A stretch of 64,000 bases of DNA, taken from positions 5,766,001 through 5,830,000 of the forward strand of contig NZ_CP163518.1 of assembly GCF_041080625.1 (NCBI RefSeq), given 5' to 3'. This DNA comes from Streptomyces sp. CG1 (lineage in GTDB: Bacteria > Actinomycetota > Actinomycetes > Streptomycetales > Streptomycetaceae). Shown here in pieces: positions 8,451 through 17,466 of the stretch; position 1 is the first letter of the stretch, and each line of letters opens with the position of its first letter. Below the pieces are notes generated by a model. The model did not search any database. It saw only the letters and a program-made list of their open reading frames with translations, and was not told where the DNA came from. The translations under genes were made by a program, and so were the position numbers.

Positions 8451-9503
8451 ATGACCGGTAAGCCGACGCTCGCGGTCGTGGGAGCGACCGGAGCCGTCGG
8501 CGCGGTCATGCTTCAGATCCTGTCCCAGCACGCGGACATCTGGGGCGAGATCCGCCTGATCGCCTCCCCGCGCTCGGCCGGCCGCAAGCTGGCCGTGCGC
8601 GGGGAGGAGGTCGAGGTGGTGGCCCTGAGCGAAGAGGCCTTCGACGGGGTCGACATCGCGATGTTCGACGTCCCGGACGAGGTCGCCGAGCAGTGGGCGC
8701 CGATCGCCGCCGCGCGCGGAGTGGTCGTCATCGACAACTCCGCCGCCTTCCGGCTGCACCCCGAGGTGCCGCTCGTGGTGCCCGAGGTCAACCCGCACGC
8801 CGTACGGACCCGGCCGCGCGGGATCATCGCCAACCCCAACTGCACGACCCTGACGATGATCGTCGCCCTGGGCGCGCTGCACGCCGAGTTCGGGCTGCGC
8901 GAGCTGGTGGTGTCGTCGTACCAGGCGGTGAGCGGGGCCGGGCGGGCCGGCGTGGACACGCTGCGGGCCCAGCTGTCCCTGGTGGCCGGAACCGAGCTGG
9001 GCACCAAGCCCGGCGACGTACGGCGGGCCGTCGGTGAGGACACCGGGCCGTTCCCGGAGCCGGTCGCGCTGAACGTCGTGCCGTGGGCCGGGTCGCTGCG
9101 GGAGGACGGCTGGTCCTCGGAGGAGATGAAGGTCCGCGACGAGGCCCGTAAGATCCTCGGACTGCCGCAGCTGCCGGTGGCCGTGACCTGCGTACGCGTC
9201 CCCGTGATCACCACCCACTCCCTCACCGTCCACGCCCGCTTCCAGGGCGAGGTGACGGTCGACCGGGCCCGGGAGATCCTCGCGACCGCGCCCGGCGTGG
9301 TGCTGTGCGACGACCCGGCCGCAGGTGAGTTCCCCACCCCCGCGGACGTCGTGGGCACCGACCCGACCTGGGTGGGCCGGCTGCGGCGGGCCCTGGACGA
9401 CCCGACCGCGCTGGAGCTCTTCGTGTGCGGGGACAACCTCCGCAAGGGAGCGGCGCTGAACACCGCGCAGATCGCCGAGCTGGTGGCGGCGGAGTTCTCC
9501 TGA
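8451..9503 (+). CDS. asd: Aspartate-semialdehyde dehydrogenase
   Basis: 350 residues. It reduces aspartyl phosphate to aspartate semialdehyde with NADPH. The N-terminus has the Rossmann motif [13 protein letters not shown]. The catalytic cysteine is C131 in NPNCTT. The substrate-binding region [14 protein letters not shown] is present near the C-terminal third. It is the second gene of the ask-asd operon, with a strong terminator-like hairpin 100 bp downstream. Confidence 0.97.
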   Translation: MTGKPTLAVVGATGAVGAVMLQILSQHADIWGEIRLIASPRSAGRKLAVRGEEVEVVALSEEAFDGVDIAMFDVPDEVAEQWAPIAAARGVVVIDNSAAFRLHPEVPLVVPEVNPHAVRTRPRGIIANPNCTTLTMIVALGALHAEFGLRELVVSSYQAVSGAGRAGVDTLRAQLSLVAGTELGTKPGDVRRAVGEDTGPFPEPVALNVVPWAGSLREDGWSSEEMKVRDEARKILGLPQLPVAVTCVRVPVITTHSLTVHARFQGEVTVDRAREILATAPGVVLCDDPAAGEFPTPADVVGTDPTWVGRLRRALDDPTALELFVCGDNLRKGAALNTAQIAELVAAEFS

Positions 9504-9603
9504 GTGCCGTTTGTAGGATCTCCGTAAGAAATGTGTTCAGAAGCATGGTCCGGACCACTTGAACCTGGCCCGTCCGGCAACGGAAGATCACCCCAGGAAT
9601 CTC

Positions 9604-9639
9604 CTCCCCGCCCCGCGCAACCGCTTGCAGGGCGGGGAG
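9604..9639 (+). terminator. Hairpin terminator after asd
   Basis: A perfect 10-bp stem (CTCCCCGCCC at 9604-9613, GGGCGGGGAG at 9630-9639) is followed by CGTCTTT. It sits 100 bp past the asd stop. The rest of the 335-bp gap up to the sigma gene (9504-9838) holds no convincing gene and presumably the sigma-factor promoter. Confidence 0.65.
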
Positions 9640-9838
9640 CGTCTTTGCGGTCACCCTTGCGGGGCTGTGGGTGTGAGGATCCTGGCGTGGGGACGCCGTG
9701 ACCGGGCGTGGGGATGCCCGTTCAAACAGGACATAAGGGAAGAGCGGGACGCATGACGGCACTTGAGGTACGGCCGGATGTCGCACATGTGGCACCCGGC
9801 ACGTACAACCCTGGCGGGGGTAGACGTGTCCAACTGGC

Positions 9839-10510
9839 GTGGCAGAGGTACTCGAACTCAGCGCGGCCCGCGGCGCGGCGGCCCTTCGGCCGCCCCGTGC
9901 GCTCCGGCCCCGCCCGCCCGGCGGCATGCCGGTGATCGCGCCCATGCCCGCAGCGCGGCCCGCCCGCATACCCGGTCAGCGTGATGGCTCCGACGAGGCC
10001 GCGGCGACGGCCGCCGCCGGTACGACCGTCGACCACCTCACCGAGACCTACCGGGCGCACTACCGCTCGCTGCTCGGCCTCGCCGCACTGCTCCTCGACG
10101 ACACCGCCTCCTGCGAGGACGTCGTCCAGGAGGCCTTCATCCGCGTCCACTCCGCCCGCAAGCGCGTCCGTGACCCCGAGAAGACCCTCGCGTACCTCCG
10201 CCAGACGGTGGTCAACCTCTCCCGCTCCACGCTGCGCCGGCGCATCCTCGGCCTGAAGCTGCTCTCCAAGCCGATGCCGGACATGGCGAGTGCGGAGGAG
10301 GGCGCCTACGACCAGCTGGAGCGGCGCGACCTCATCAAGGCGATGAAGGGCCTGCAGCGGCGCCAGCGCGAGGTCCTGGTGCTTCGCTACTTCGCGGACA
10401 TGACCGAGGCCCAGGTCGCCGAGACCCTCGGGATCTCGCTGGGCTCGGTGAAGGCGTACGGCTCGCGGGGCATCGCCGCGTTGCGCGTGGCCATGGAGGC
10501 GCCGGCATGA
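9839..10510 (+). CDS. SigE-family ECF RNA polymerase sigma factor
   Basis: 223 residues from GTG 9839. Region 2 (YRAHYRSLLGLAALLLDD then VVQEAFIRVHSA) and region 4 with its helix-turn-helix (EAQVAETLGISLGSVKAYGSRGI) are intact. The first 50 residues are Ala/Pro/Arg-rich and not family-like, so the true start may be further in. The next gene begins in an ATGA overlap and encodes a one-helix membrane protein, the usual arrangement for an ECF sigma factor and its membrane partner. Confidence 0.9.
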   Translation: MAEVLELSAARGAAALRPPRALRPRPPGGMPVIAPMPAARPARIPGQRDGSDEAAATAAAGTTVDHLTETYRAHYRSLLGLAALLLDDTASCEDVVQEAFIRVHSARKRVRDPEKTLAYLRQTVVNLSRSTLRRRILGLKLLSKPMPDMASAEEGAYDQLERRDLIKAMKGLQRRQREVLVLRYFADMTEAQVAETLGISLGSVKAYGSRGIAALRVAMEAPA

Positions 10511-11781
10511 GCGAGCGAGCCGAAGGGGGCGATTCGGATGAACGTCACTCCCACGAACGTCATGAGCCCTTCGCCTGGCACGAACCGACGGACCGGGACG
10601 AGCACGACCACACGCAACCGCACGCTGGGAACGGAACTGTGAACCACGGCCCCGACAAGAAGGGCCCCGAGGGGCCCGAGCCGGGTCCTGGGGGGCGTGG
10701 TCCAGACTCCGACGGGTTCGGCTCGGGCTCGGGGGAGCGTGGCTCCGGTCCGGGTGGGTTCGACCCAGGTGGGTTCGGGGACGATGAGCCGGCCCTGCGC
10801 CGGATGCTGCACTCCGCGGTCGACGACATCGAGCCGCGTACCGGCACGCTGGACCAGCTGCGCCGGGCCGTTCCCGCCCGGCGGGCGCGCAAGCGGCAGG
10901 CCGCCGTCGGCATGGCCGCCGCGGCCCTGTTCATCGGCACCGCGATCCCGGCCCTCGTGCATGTCTCCCAGTCCGGCGGCACCGACCCCAACACCGCCAT
11001 GGCCGGCCAGTCCTCGCAGGCCCAGGGCGGCACCGGGCAGAGCCCGGACAAGGGCGGCGACACGGGCGCCGGGAAGGGCACCGGCAGTACGAGCGTCAAG
11101 CCCGGCAGGCAGCCCGGCAAGCCCGGTGGGAAGGGCAGGCCCGGCGGCGGCAGCACCGGCTCCACCGGCGGCGCCAACCCGTCCTCCACCCTCTCCGCGG
11201 GCGAGGTCCCGCGGTGCAAGTCGGCCCAGCTGGGCTCCGCGACCGGCACCGCCGTCGCCCCGGACTCCGCGGGCGTGGTCTACGGCACGTTCCGTGTCGT
11301 CAACGTCTCCACCGGCGCGTGTACCGTCGCCGGCGCGGGCACCGTCACGCCGACCGCGGTGGGCGCGGCCGACCGGACCAGAATCAGCGCCGTGCGGCAT
11401 GCGGCCGGGGACGCGGCGACCGGGCTGCCCGACCCCACGCAGGAGGTCACCGGGCTGGTCCTGCAGCCGGGCTCGGCCTACGAGGAGAAGTTCGCCTTCG
11501 TGCCCTCGGCGTCCTGTCCCACCACGGGCGGCGGAGGCACCACCACCGGTTCGGCCACGGGGGGCGCGTCGCCGGATCCCACGCCCAGTGCCACCGGCGG
11601 TTCGGCCGACAGTGCGGGGTCGGGGGGTACGACCACCCAGCTGATGTCCGGGGACAGTACGGCGGGCGGCAGCGTGCAGATCACCCACACCGCGGAGGGG
11701 GGCTCACCGGCGGCGTCGGCGACTGTGCCGGGGGAGTGCGCGGGGACGGTCTACTACACCGGGGTGCTGGCGGGGTCGTAG
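10507..11781 (+). CDS. Membrane-anchored sigma-partner protein with Gly/Ser-rich secreted domain
   Basis: 424 residues. The His/Asp/Pro/Gly-rich cytoplasmic part (1-135) holds a short helical motif (LRRMLHSAVDDIEPR). One membrane helix follows at about 136-155 (AVGMAAAALFIGTAIPALV). A Gly/Ser/Thr-rich linker leads to an exported domain with Cys-containing segments (CKSAQLG, GACTVAG, SASCPTTGG). No ASD or zinc anti-sigma signature (HxxxCxxC) is visible. Its translational coupling to the sigma factor suggests it controls or senses for it; that role is inferred. Confidence 0.7.
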   Translation: MSERAEGGDSDERHSHERHEPFAWHEPTDRDEHDHTQPHAGNGTVNHGPDKKGPEGPEPGPGGRGPDSDGFGSGSGERGSGPGGFDPGGFGDDEPALRRMLHSAVDDIEPRTGTLDQLRRAVPARRARKRQAAVGMAAAALFIGTAIPALVHVSQSGGTDPNTAMAGQSSQAQGGTGQSPDKGGDTGAGKGTGSTSVKPGRQPGKPGGKGRPGGGSTGSTGGANPSSTLSAGEVPRCKSAQLGSATGTAVAPDSAGVVYGTFRVVNVSTGACTVAGAGTVTPTAVGAADRTRISAVRHAAGDAATGLPDPTQEVTGLVLQPGSAYEEKFAFVPSASCPTTGGGGTTTGSATGGASPDPTPSATGGSADSAGSGGTTTQLMSGDSTAGGSVQITHTAEGGSPAASATVPGECAGTVYYTGVLAGS

Positions 11782-11805
11782 CGGCGGGGTGGCCCGGGCA
11801 GCCGG

Positions 11806-12609
11806 TCAGCCGCTGGTCACCGGGGCCGGAGTCGTCTCCTCCTCCGGGGTCAGACCCAGCTCGGCGTCCCGCGCCGCCTCCACCTCGCGTCGTAGCAACC
11901 GGAACCACATGAACACCACGAACCCGGCGAAGACGAACCACTCCCCGGTGTAGCCGAGGTTCTGGAACGCCTTGAGGTCCAGCCCGGTGCCTTCCGGTGC
12001 GCTCGCGGGCACGGCCTTCATTCCGGAGTCGGCCTTGTCGAGGGTGATCCACGCGTCGTACAGCGGGCCCGGCACCAGGTTCACCAGCGACGCCGAGCTG
12101 ATCGCCGCCGTCTGCCCGGCCGGCAGCCCGCCCTGTGCGCTGACCCCGTTGTCCCCGGGCGTCTCGGACGCCTGCAGCGCACCGGTGACGGTGACCTCGC
12201 CGCTCGGCGGCACGGGCGCCTTCGCCGCGTCGGCCCTGCCCGGCAGCCAGCCCCGTACCACCGGCAGCGCCTTGCCGGAGTCGGTGCGCAGCAGGGTGAG
12301 GACGTAGAAGCCGTTCTTGTCGTCCAGCTGCCGGCCGGGCACCAGCAGCTGCTTGCCGTAGTGCCCGCTCGCGGTGACCCGGCGGCCGGAGGTGGCCTTG
12401 TCGACGGGCAGCATCGAGTCCAGCGGCCGCGCCGTCTCGTGCTGGTCGGACGCGGCCTGCTCGGTCGCGGCGCGACTGTCGTGTACCCGCCCCTCGAACC
12501 GGCTCAGCTGCCACGACCCCATGAAGACGCAGAACGGGATGGCGAGCAGCACGAAGACGTTGATGCCCCACCAGCGGGGTGTCAGCAGAAAGCGGTACAC
12601 GCCCTCCAC
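11806..12609 (-). CDS. SURF1-family cytochrome oxidase assembly protein
   Basis: 267 residues. SURF1 helps assemble aa3-type cytochrome c oxidase, probably in heme a insertion. It has the expected two membrane helices at the ends (NVFVLLAIPFCVFMGSWQLSR near 15-35 and FVFAGFVVFMWFRLL near 225-240) and an external domain between. The marker GSWQLSRFEGR is present near the N-terminus, together with VVRGWLPG. The C-terminal tail is Glu-rich. It converges with the sigma-partner gene 24 bp away. Confidence 0.92.
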   Translation of the reverse strand: MEGVYRFLLTPRWWGINVFVLLAIPFCVFMGSWQLSRFEGRVHDSRAATEQAASDQHETARPLDSMLPVDKATSGRRVTASGHYGKQLLVPGRQLDDKNGFYVLTLLRTDSGKALPVVRGWLPGRADAAKAPVPPSGEVTVTGALQASETPGDNGVSAQGGLPAGQTAAISSASLVNLVPGPLYDAWITLDKADSGMKAVPASAPEGTGLDLKAFQNLGYTGEWFVFAGFVVFMWFRLLRREVEAARDAELGLTPEEETTPAPVTSG

Positions 12610-12658
12610 GGTACGGCGCCACTGCCCGGGCCCGGCCCGCGGGTCACTACTTGAGCAG

Positions 12659-13498
12659 TCAGCCCTTGGCGGCCTTCAGGGAGTAGATCAACGGGATGCG
12701 CGGGTGACCCGCAGGGAAGCGGTGGTATCCGTCTTGGACCACGAAGTTCTCGAAGCGCGGGAAGAGCGACACGTCGTGCTCGTGCAGGAACTCGATGCGC
12801 AGCCCGGCCGCGGCGAGCGCGGAGACGACGTCGCCGAGGGTGTGCTGCCACTCCACACTGCGGTTGTGGACGGTGGGGGCGTCCGGGTCGGCGTAGGTGC
12901 CGGGCTCGTCCCACACCTGGGCTCCGCGGCGGAAGTAGTCGTGCACGATCCGCGAACCCGTCGCGTCGTCCAGGGCCTCGGTGAGCGGGTGGAACTCGGC
13001 CAGGTAGAGGAAGCCGCCGGGCGCGACGAGTGAGGCGGCCGTCTCCGCCCAGCGGCGGATGTCGGGCAGCCAGCACAGCGCGCCGAGCCCGGTGTAGACG
13101 ATGTCGTACGACGCCTCGGGCACGGCCTCGGCCGCGTCGTAGACGTCGCTCGTGACGAAGGCGGCGCGCTCGGGGCCGTGGCCGAGGCCGGCGGCGAGGG
13201 CGCGGGCGGCCTCGACGGCCGGGGCGGAGAAGTCCAGGCCCACGACGCGGGCGGCGCCCCGGTGGAGCCAGGAGAGGGTGTCGGTCCCGATGTGGCACTG
13301 CAGGTGCAGCAGCGTCCTGCCGGTGACGTCGCCGACCTCGGCCGTCTCGAAGTCCCGCAGGACGTCCCGGCGGGCCCGGAAGCCGTCGAGGTCGTAGAAC
13401 TCACCGGCGACGTGGACGGGAACCCGTTCGTCCCACATGGCCCGATTGTCCTCTCGCCAGTTCGACGGGACGGACACGGACGACCTCTCTGTGCTCAT
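12659..13498 (-). CDS. Class I SAM-dependent methyltransferase
   Basis: 279 residues from the ATG at 13498. The SAM fold is seen in LLHLQCHIGTDTLSW (motif I region) and VVGLDFSAPAVEAAR (motif II), with IVYTGLGALCWLPDI as the motif IV strand. The C-terminus has a beta-rich region ending EFLHEHDVSLFPRFE. The substrate is unknown. It is divergent from the S9 peptidase gene across a 71-bp gap that contains a perfect DnaA box. Confidence 0.88.
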   Translation of the reverse strand: MSTERSSVSVPSNWREDNRAMWDERVPVHVAGEFYDLDGFRARRDVLRDFETAEVGDVTGRTLLHLQCHIGTDTLSWLHRGAARVVGLDFSAPAVEAARALAAGLGHGPERAAFVTSDVYDAAEAVPEASYDIVYTGLGALCWLPDIRRWAETAASLVAPGGFLYLAEFHPLTEALDDATGSRIVHDYFRRGAQVWDEPGTYADPDAPTVHNRSVEWQHTLGDVVSALAAAGLRIEFLHEHDVSLFPRFENFVVQDGYHRFPAGHPRIPLIYSLKAAKG

Positions 13499-13508
13499 GA
13501 TCGGGAAG

Positions 13509-13517
13509 TTATCCACA
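13509..13517 (+). promoter_or_regulatory. Single DnaA box
   Basis: TTATCCACA, the exact bacterial DnaA-box consensus, lies in the divergent promoter gap between the methyltransferase and peptidase genes. Only one copy is seen, so it is not an origin; it could be a DnaA titration or regulatory site, or chance. Confidence 0.35.
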
Positions 13518-13569
13518 GGCTGCGCACATGCGCCACCCAATTGTCGGCCGGGCCAGGCAGTATGGGCGC

Positions 13570-15396
13570 ATGACTGGGGCGATGAGTGAGAGCAAGGAGC
13601 CGGCCGTGCAGGGCACGGCCGGTATGCCGGACTGGGAGAAGCGCTTCCGGGCGCCACGGGTGTCGCTGCCCGACTGGGCGGAGGACGCGCCGCACCGCTC
13701 CCTGTTCGTGTCGAACGCGACGGGGACGTACGAGCTGTATGCCTGGGACCGTGCGACGGGCGAGCAGCGCCAGGCGACGGACCGGCCGAACGGCACGACG
13801 GACGGCGTGCTCTCCCCGGACGGCGCCTGGATCTGGTGGTTCGACGACAAGGACGGGGACGAGTTCGGCATCTGGCGCCGCCAGCCCTTCGGGGGCGGGA
13901 CGGCCGAGCCTGCCGTCCCGGGCCTCGACCCCTCCTACCCGGCCGGGCTCGCCCTGGCCCGCGACGGCCGCACGGCGGTCGTAGGCCGCTCCACGGACGA
14001 GGACGGTACGACGCTCCACCTCGCCCGCGAGGGCGCGGACCCGGTCGAGATCTACCGGCACCGCGAGTCGGCGGGCATCGGCGACCTCTCGCACGACGGC
14101 TCCCTGATCGCGATCGAGCACACCGAGCACGGCGACGCCATGCACGCGGCGCTGCGCGTGCTCCGCCCGGACGGCACGCCCGTCGCCGACCTGGACGACA
14201 CCAAGGGCGGCGCGGAGGAGCTGGGTCTGGAGGTGCTCGGCTTCGCCCCGGTCGACGGCGACACCCGGCTGCTCATCGGGCATCAGCGCCGGGGCCGCTG
14301 GGAGCCGCTGGTGTGGGACGTGGCCACGGGCGAGGAGACCGACCTCGCCCTGGACCTGCCCGGTGACGTCAGCGCCGAGTGGTATCCGGACGGCTCGGCC
14401 CTGCTCATCGCCCACGGGTTCGAGGCCCGCAGCGAGCTGTTCCGTTACGGCCTGGCGACCCGCGAGCTGACCCGTATCCCCACCCCGCCCGGCACGGTCT
14501 CCGGCGCCACGGCCCGTCCCGACGGCAGCGTGGAGTATCTGTGGTCGTCGGCCGCCGAGCCGCCGGCGGTGCGCTCGACGAAGGGCGGCGTCGTCCTGGC
14601 CCCACCGGGCATGGACTGCCCGCCGTCGGTGCCGGTGGAGGACGCGTGGGTGGAGGGTCCCGGCGGCCGTATCCACGCCCTGATCCAGAAGCCGGCCGGC
14701 GCGAGTGGCCCGCTGCCGACGGTCTTCGACCTGCACGGCGGCCCGACGTGGCACGACAGCGACTCCTTCGCCGCCGGTCCGGCCGCCTGGGTCGACCAGG
14801 GCTATGCGGTGATCCGCGTCAACTACCGCGGCTCCACCGGCTACGGCCGCGCCTGGACCGACGCCCTGAAGCACCGGGTCGGCCTGATCGAACTGGAGGA
14901 CGTGGCAGCGGTCCGCGACTGGGCCGTCGCCTCCGGCCTCGCCGACCCCACCCGCCTGATCCTCACGGGCGGCTCCTGGGGCGGCTATCTCACCCTGCTC
15001 GGCGTCGGCACCCAGCCCGACGCATGGACGGTGGGCATCGCGGTCGTTCCGGTCGCGGACTACGTCACGGCGTACCACGACGAGATGGAGGCGCTGAAGG
15101 CCATGGACCGCACCCTGCTGGGCGGCACCCCGGAGGAGGTCCCCGAACGCTTCGAGGCCTCGTCCCCGCTGACCTACGTCGACGACGTCAAGGCCCCGGT
15201 CTACATCTCGGCGGGCGTCAACGACCCCCGCTGCCCCATCCGCCAGATCGACAACTACGTCAAGCGTCTGGAAGCGAGAGCCGCAACCCACGAGGTCTAC
15301 CGCTACGACGCCGGCCACGGCTCCCTGGTGGTGGACGAACGCATCAAGCAGCTGAGACTGGAAATGGACTTCGCGGAGAGGCACTTGAACAACTAG
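13570..15396 (+). CDS. S9-family prolyl oligopeptidase-like serine peptidase
   Basis: 608 residues from ATG 13570 (ATG 13582 is an alternative). A seven-bladed propeller-like N-terminal region with repeated LSPDGAWIWWF-type blades is followed by an alpha/beta hydrolase domain from about 370. The catalytic triad reads S469 (GGSWGGY), D552 (GVNDPRC) and H583 (DAGHGSL). The HGGPTWHD oxyanion segment is also present. It should cleave short peptides in the cytoplasm; no signal peptide is visible. A shared terminator separates it from the convergent RCK gene. Confidence 0.94.
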   Translation: MTGAMSESKEPAVQGTAGMPDWEKRFRAPRVSLPDWAEDAPHRSLFVSNATGTYELYAWDRATGEQRQATDRPNGTTDGVLSPDGAWIWWFDDKDGDEFGIWRRQPFGGGTAEPAVPGLDPSYPAGLALARDGRTAVVGRSTDEDGTTLHLAREGADPVEIYRHRESAGIGDLSHDGSLIAIEHTEHGDAMHAALRVLRPDGTPVADLDDTKGGAEELGLEVLGFAPVDGDTRLLIGHQRRGRWEPLVWDVATGEETDLALDLPGDVSAEWYPDGSALLIAHGFEARSELFRYGLATRELTRIPTPPGTVSGATARPDGSVEYLWSSAAEPPAVRSTKGGVVLAPPGMDCPPSVPVEDAWVEGPGGRIHALIQKPAGASGPLPTVFDLHGGPTWHDSDSFAAGPAAWVDQGYAVIRVNYRGSTGYGRAWTDALKHRVGLIELEDVAAVRDWAVASGLADPTRLILTGGSWGGYLTLLGVGTQPDAWTVGIAVVPVADYVTAYHDEMEALKAMDRTLLGGTPEEVPERFEASSPLTYVDDVKAPVYISAGVNDPRCPIRQIDNYVKRLEARAATHEVYRYDAGHGSLVVDERIKQLRLEMDFAERHLNN

Positions 15397-15433
15397 GACA
15401 GGCCCTGGACCGCCCTCCCGGCCGACCGAGCCA

Positions 15434-15477
15434 CCCACCCGCACCTCTCAGCCGACCGAGACGGGTGTGCGGGTGGG
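15434..15477. terminator. Bidirectional terminator between peptidase and RCK genes
   Basis: A perfect 11-bp inverted repeat (CCCACCCGCAC at 15434-15444, GTGCGGGTGGG at 15467-15477) lies between two convergent stop codons, so it can end transcription from both sides. Confidence 0.7.
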
Positions 15478-15488
15478 CGAGGCGGGGG

Positions 15489-17345
15489 TCAGCGGAGTTC
15501 CGCCAGGCCTCTGCGGGTGGCGGCGACCACCACGCGGTCGCCCTTCTCCAGTACGTGGTCGGGCGCCGTGTCCGTGCGGCCCTCCAGGGCCAGTACCCTC
15601 CAGGAACCGGCCAGGAAAGCGTCCCGTACCGTCCGGCCCTCCAGCTGGGGGTGCCCGGCGACGTCGACGCCGGCGAACAGCAGCACCCGCCGCTCCACCG
15701 CGATGGCGCCGAGCACCTGCCGCCCCAGCATCGCCCCGGCGAACGCGGGCGCGGCCAGATGCGTGACGCTCCGGCTCCGGGTCAGCGCATGCGGGTACGC
15801 CGCCCGCAGCGTCCGGTACACGGCGGTGGCGAAGTCGTCGTCGTACAGCCGTAGCACCACCCGAAGATCGGGCCGTACCGACCGCGCGTACAGCACGGCC
15901 TCCAGGTTCGTGGTGTCCGCGCTGGTCACCGCGAGCAGCGCATACGCCCGGTGGATCTTGGCGGACTCCAGCACCCCTTCCTGGGTGACATCGCCGAGCA
16001 CCACCGGCACCCGCAGCCGCCGCGCGGTCGCGAGGCCCCGCGCCTCCGGGTCCGACTCGACGCACACGACAGGGATGTTCAGCTCGCGCAGCCGGGTCAG
16101 CACCCGGGTGCCGATCTTCCCGAGCCCGAGCAGCACCACATGCCCGCCGAGGCCGCGCGGCGGTTTCCGCAGGGCGGAGGCGGTGCGGAAGGTGCCGAGC
16201 GCCTCCAGCACGGCCGCCAGCAGCACCGGAAGCAGCAGCAACCCGACCAGTCCGGAGAGGAGTTGGAGAATTTGCCGGCTCAGTGGCTCCCCGATCGCGG
16301 GGTTGTCGATCGCGAACAGGTCGAGAAGGGTGTAGTAGAAGGCCCGCAGCGGATGGATCCCGGGGGTGGCCACCCACAGCGCCACCGCGAGGGCGACCAC
16401 ACAGGCCACCATGCCCGCCAGCGACCACCGCAGCCGCCGCGAGAACAGCGAGGCCAGCGGCGGAACTCCGCTCCGGCCGGGCACGGGCAACTCCCCGCCG
16501 CCCGCCGACGACACCTGCTCCAGCACCACGGCCGGCCGCCCGGCGGCCTGCCGTACCTCGTCGTCGTCCGGCAGCAGCCGCGGCTCCTGCTCCCCGCCGC
16601 CCTCGGCGTCCGTACCGGTGGGGGAGAGCAGGGCGAGAGTGCTCAACCCGGTGCCGGGCGTCGGTCGTTCGACGGCCCGCAGCAGCAGCCCCTCGGTCTG
16701 GACGACCTTGCTGGTGCCGGCGACGGCGGTGGCGGCCAGCGCGGGCGCGGCGGTGTCGGCGTCGGACAGCACGGTGGTGGACGCGTCACTGCCGCCCTCG
16801 CCGTTGCCGGCGGCCAACGCGGCCGCTTGGTCGAGGAGTTCCTCGATGTGCTGGCCCAACCGCCGGTTGTAGAGCCTGAGGACGAGCCGCAGCCGAGGGT
16901 TGAGCCGGCGGGCGGTCAGCGCGGCCCGGATGTTGGTCTCGTCGTCGTCGAAGACGAGGGCGAGCGCGGTGGCCCGTTCCACGCCGGCCTCGGCGAGCAC
17001 GGCCTCGGTGATCACGACGGCCTCCAACACCCGTGCGGTGTCACCGCCGTTGCCGCCGCTGCCGGTGCTCGTGGCAGTCGCGGCCGAGCCGGACCCGGAT
17101 CCGTTGCCGGCGCGGCCGACCGCGGCGTTCACCACACGGTCGAGCAGCGCCGCGGAGGCAAGCCGGGCCCGGCCGACCACGGGAGGCCTGGCGGTGCGCT
17201 CGTTCGGCGGTACCACGAGGGTGACCTGCTCGCCGTAGACTCCGCGCAACTCGGCGGCCAGCCGGTGCGCGAGCCCGTCGTCACCGCACACCACCATGTG
17301 CGCCGGCGGGGCACCCGGCCCCCCTTGATACGGAACGCTCGTCAC
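15489..17345 (-). CDS. Two-RCK-domain channel-like membrane protein
   Basis: 618 residues from GTG 17345. A first TrkA-N/RCK Rossmann domain (about 17-190, MVVCGDDGLAHRLAAELRG) is interrupted by a Gly/Ser/Thr-rich insert. Then come two membrane helices (about 315-335, 362-385) around a pore-like loop (RAFYYTLLDLFAIDNPAIG), and a second RCK domain (VVLLGLGKIGTRVLTRLREL) with a C-terminal RCK-C-like part. The plan resembles ligand-gated K+ channels, but the canonical TVGYG filter is absent. It probably moves or regulates a monovalent cation under nucleotide control. It is divergent from the permease gene. A broken relative lies at 38.8 kb. Confidence 0.85.
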   Translation of the reverse strand: MTSVPYQGGPGAPPAHMVVCGDDGLAHRLAAELRGVYGEQVTLVVPPNERTARPPVVGRARLASAALLDRVVNAAVGRAGNGSGSGSAATATSTGSGGNGGDTARVLEAVVITEAVLAEAGVERATALALVFDDDETNIRAALTARRLNPRLRLVLRLYNRRLGQHIEELLDQAAALAAGNGEGGSDASTTVLSDADTAAPALAATAVAGTSKVVQTEGLLLRAVERPTPGTGLSTLALLSPTGTDAEGGGEQEPRLLPDDDEVRQAAGRPAVVLEQVSSAGGGELPVPGRSGVPPLASLFSRRLRWSLAGMVACVVALAVALWVATPGIHPLRAFYYTLLDLFAIDNPAIGEPLSRQILQLLSGLVGLLLLPVLLAAVLEALGTFRTASALRKPPRGLGGHVVLLGLGKIGTRVLTRLRELNIPVVCVESDPEARGLATARRLRVPVVLGDVTQEGVLESAKIHRAYALLAVTSADTTNLEAVLYARSVRPDLRVVLRLYDDDFATAVYRTLRAAYPHALTRSRSVTHLAAPAFAGAMLGRQVLGAIAVERRVLLFAGVDVAGHPQLEGRTVRDAFLAGSWRVLALEGRTDTAPDHVLEKGDRVVVAATRRGLAELR

Positions 17346-17466
17346 GAGGGAAAAGACTGCCCCAAGGACACGGGTGGTTCCAGCAGTGCCGTGAACACCC
17401 GTGCGCCGCCCCGCGTACTGACGGGGAGGGAGCGCACCAGGACAGCCAGCCGGAGGTAACCCGCAC

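Noticed and set aside
13509..13517. Replication origin suggested by a perfect DnaA box
   Set aside because: Only a single box; no dnaA, dnaN or cluster of boxes is present.
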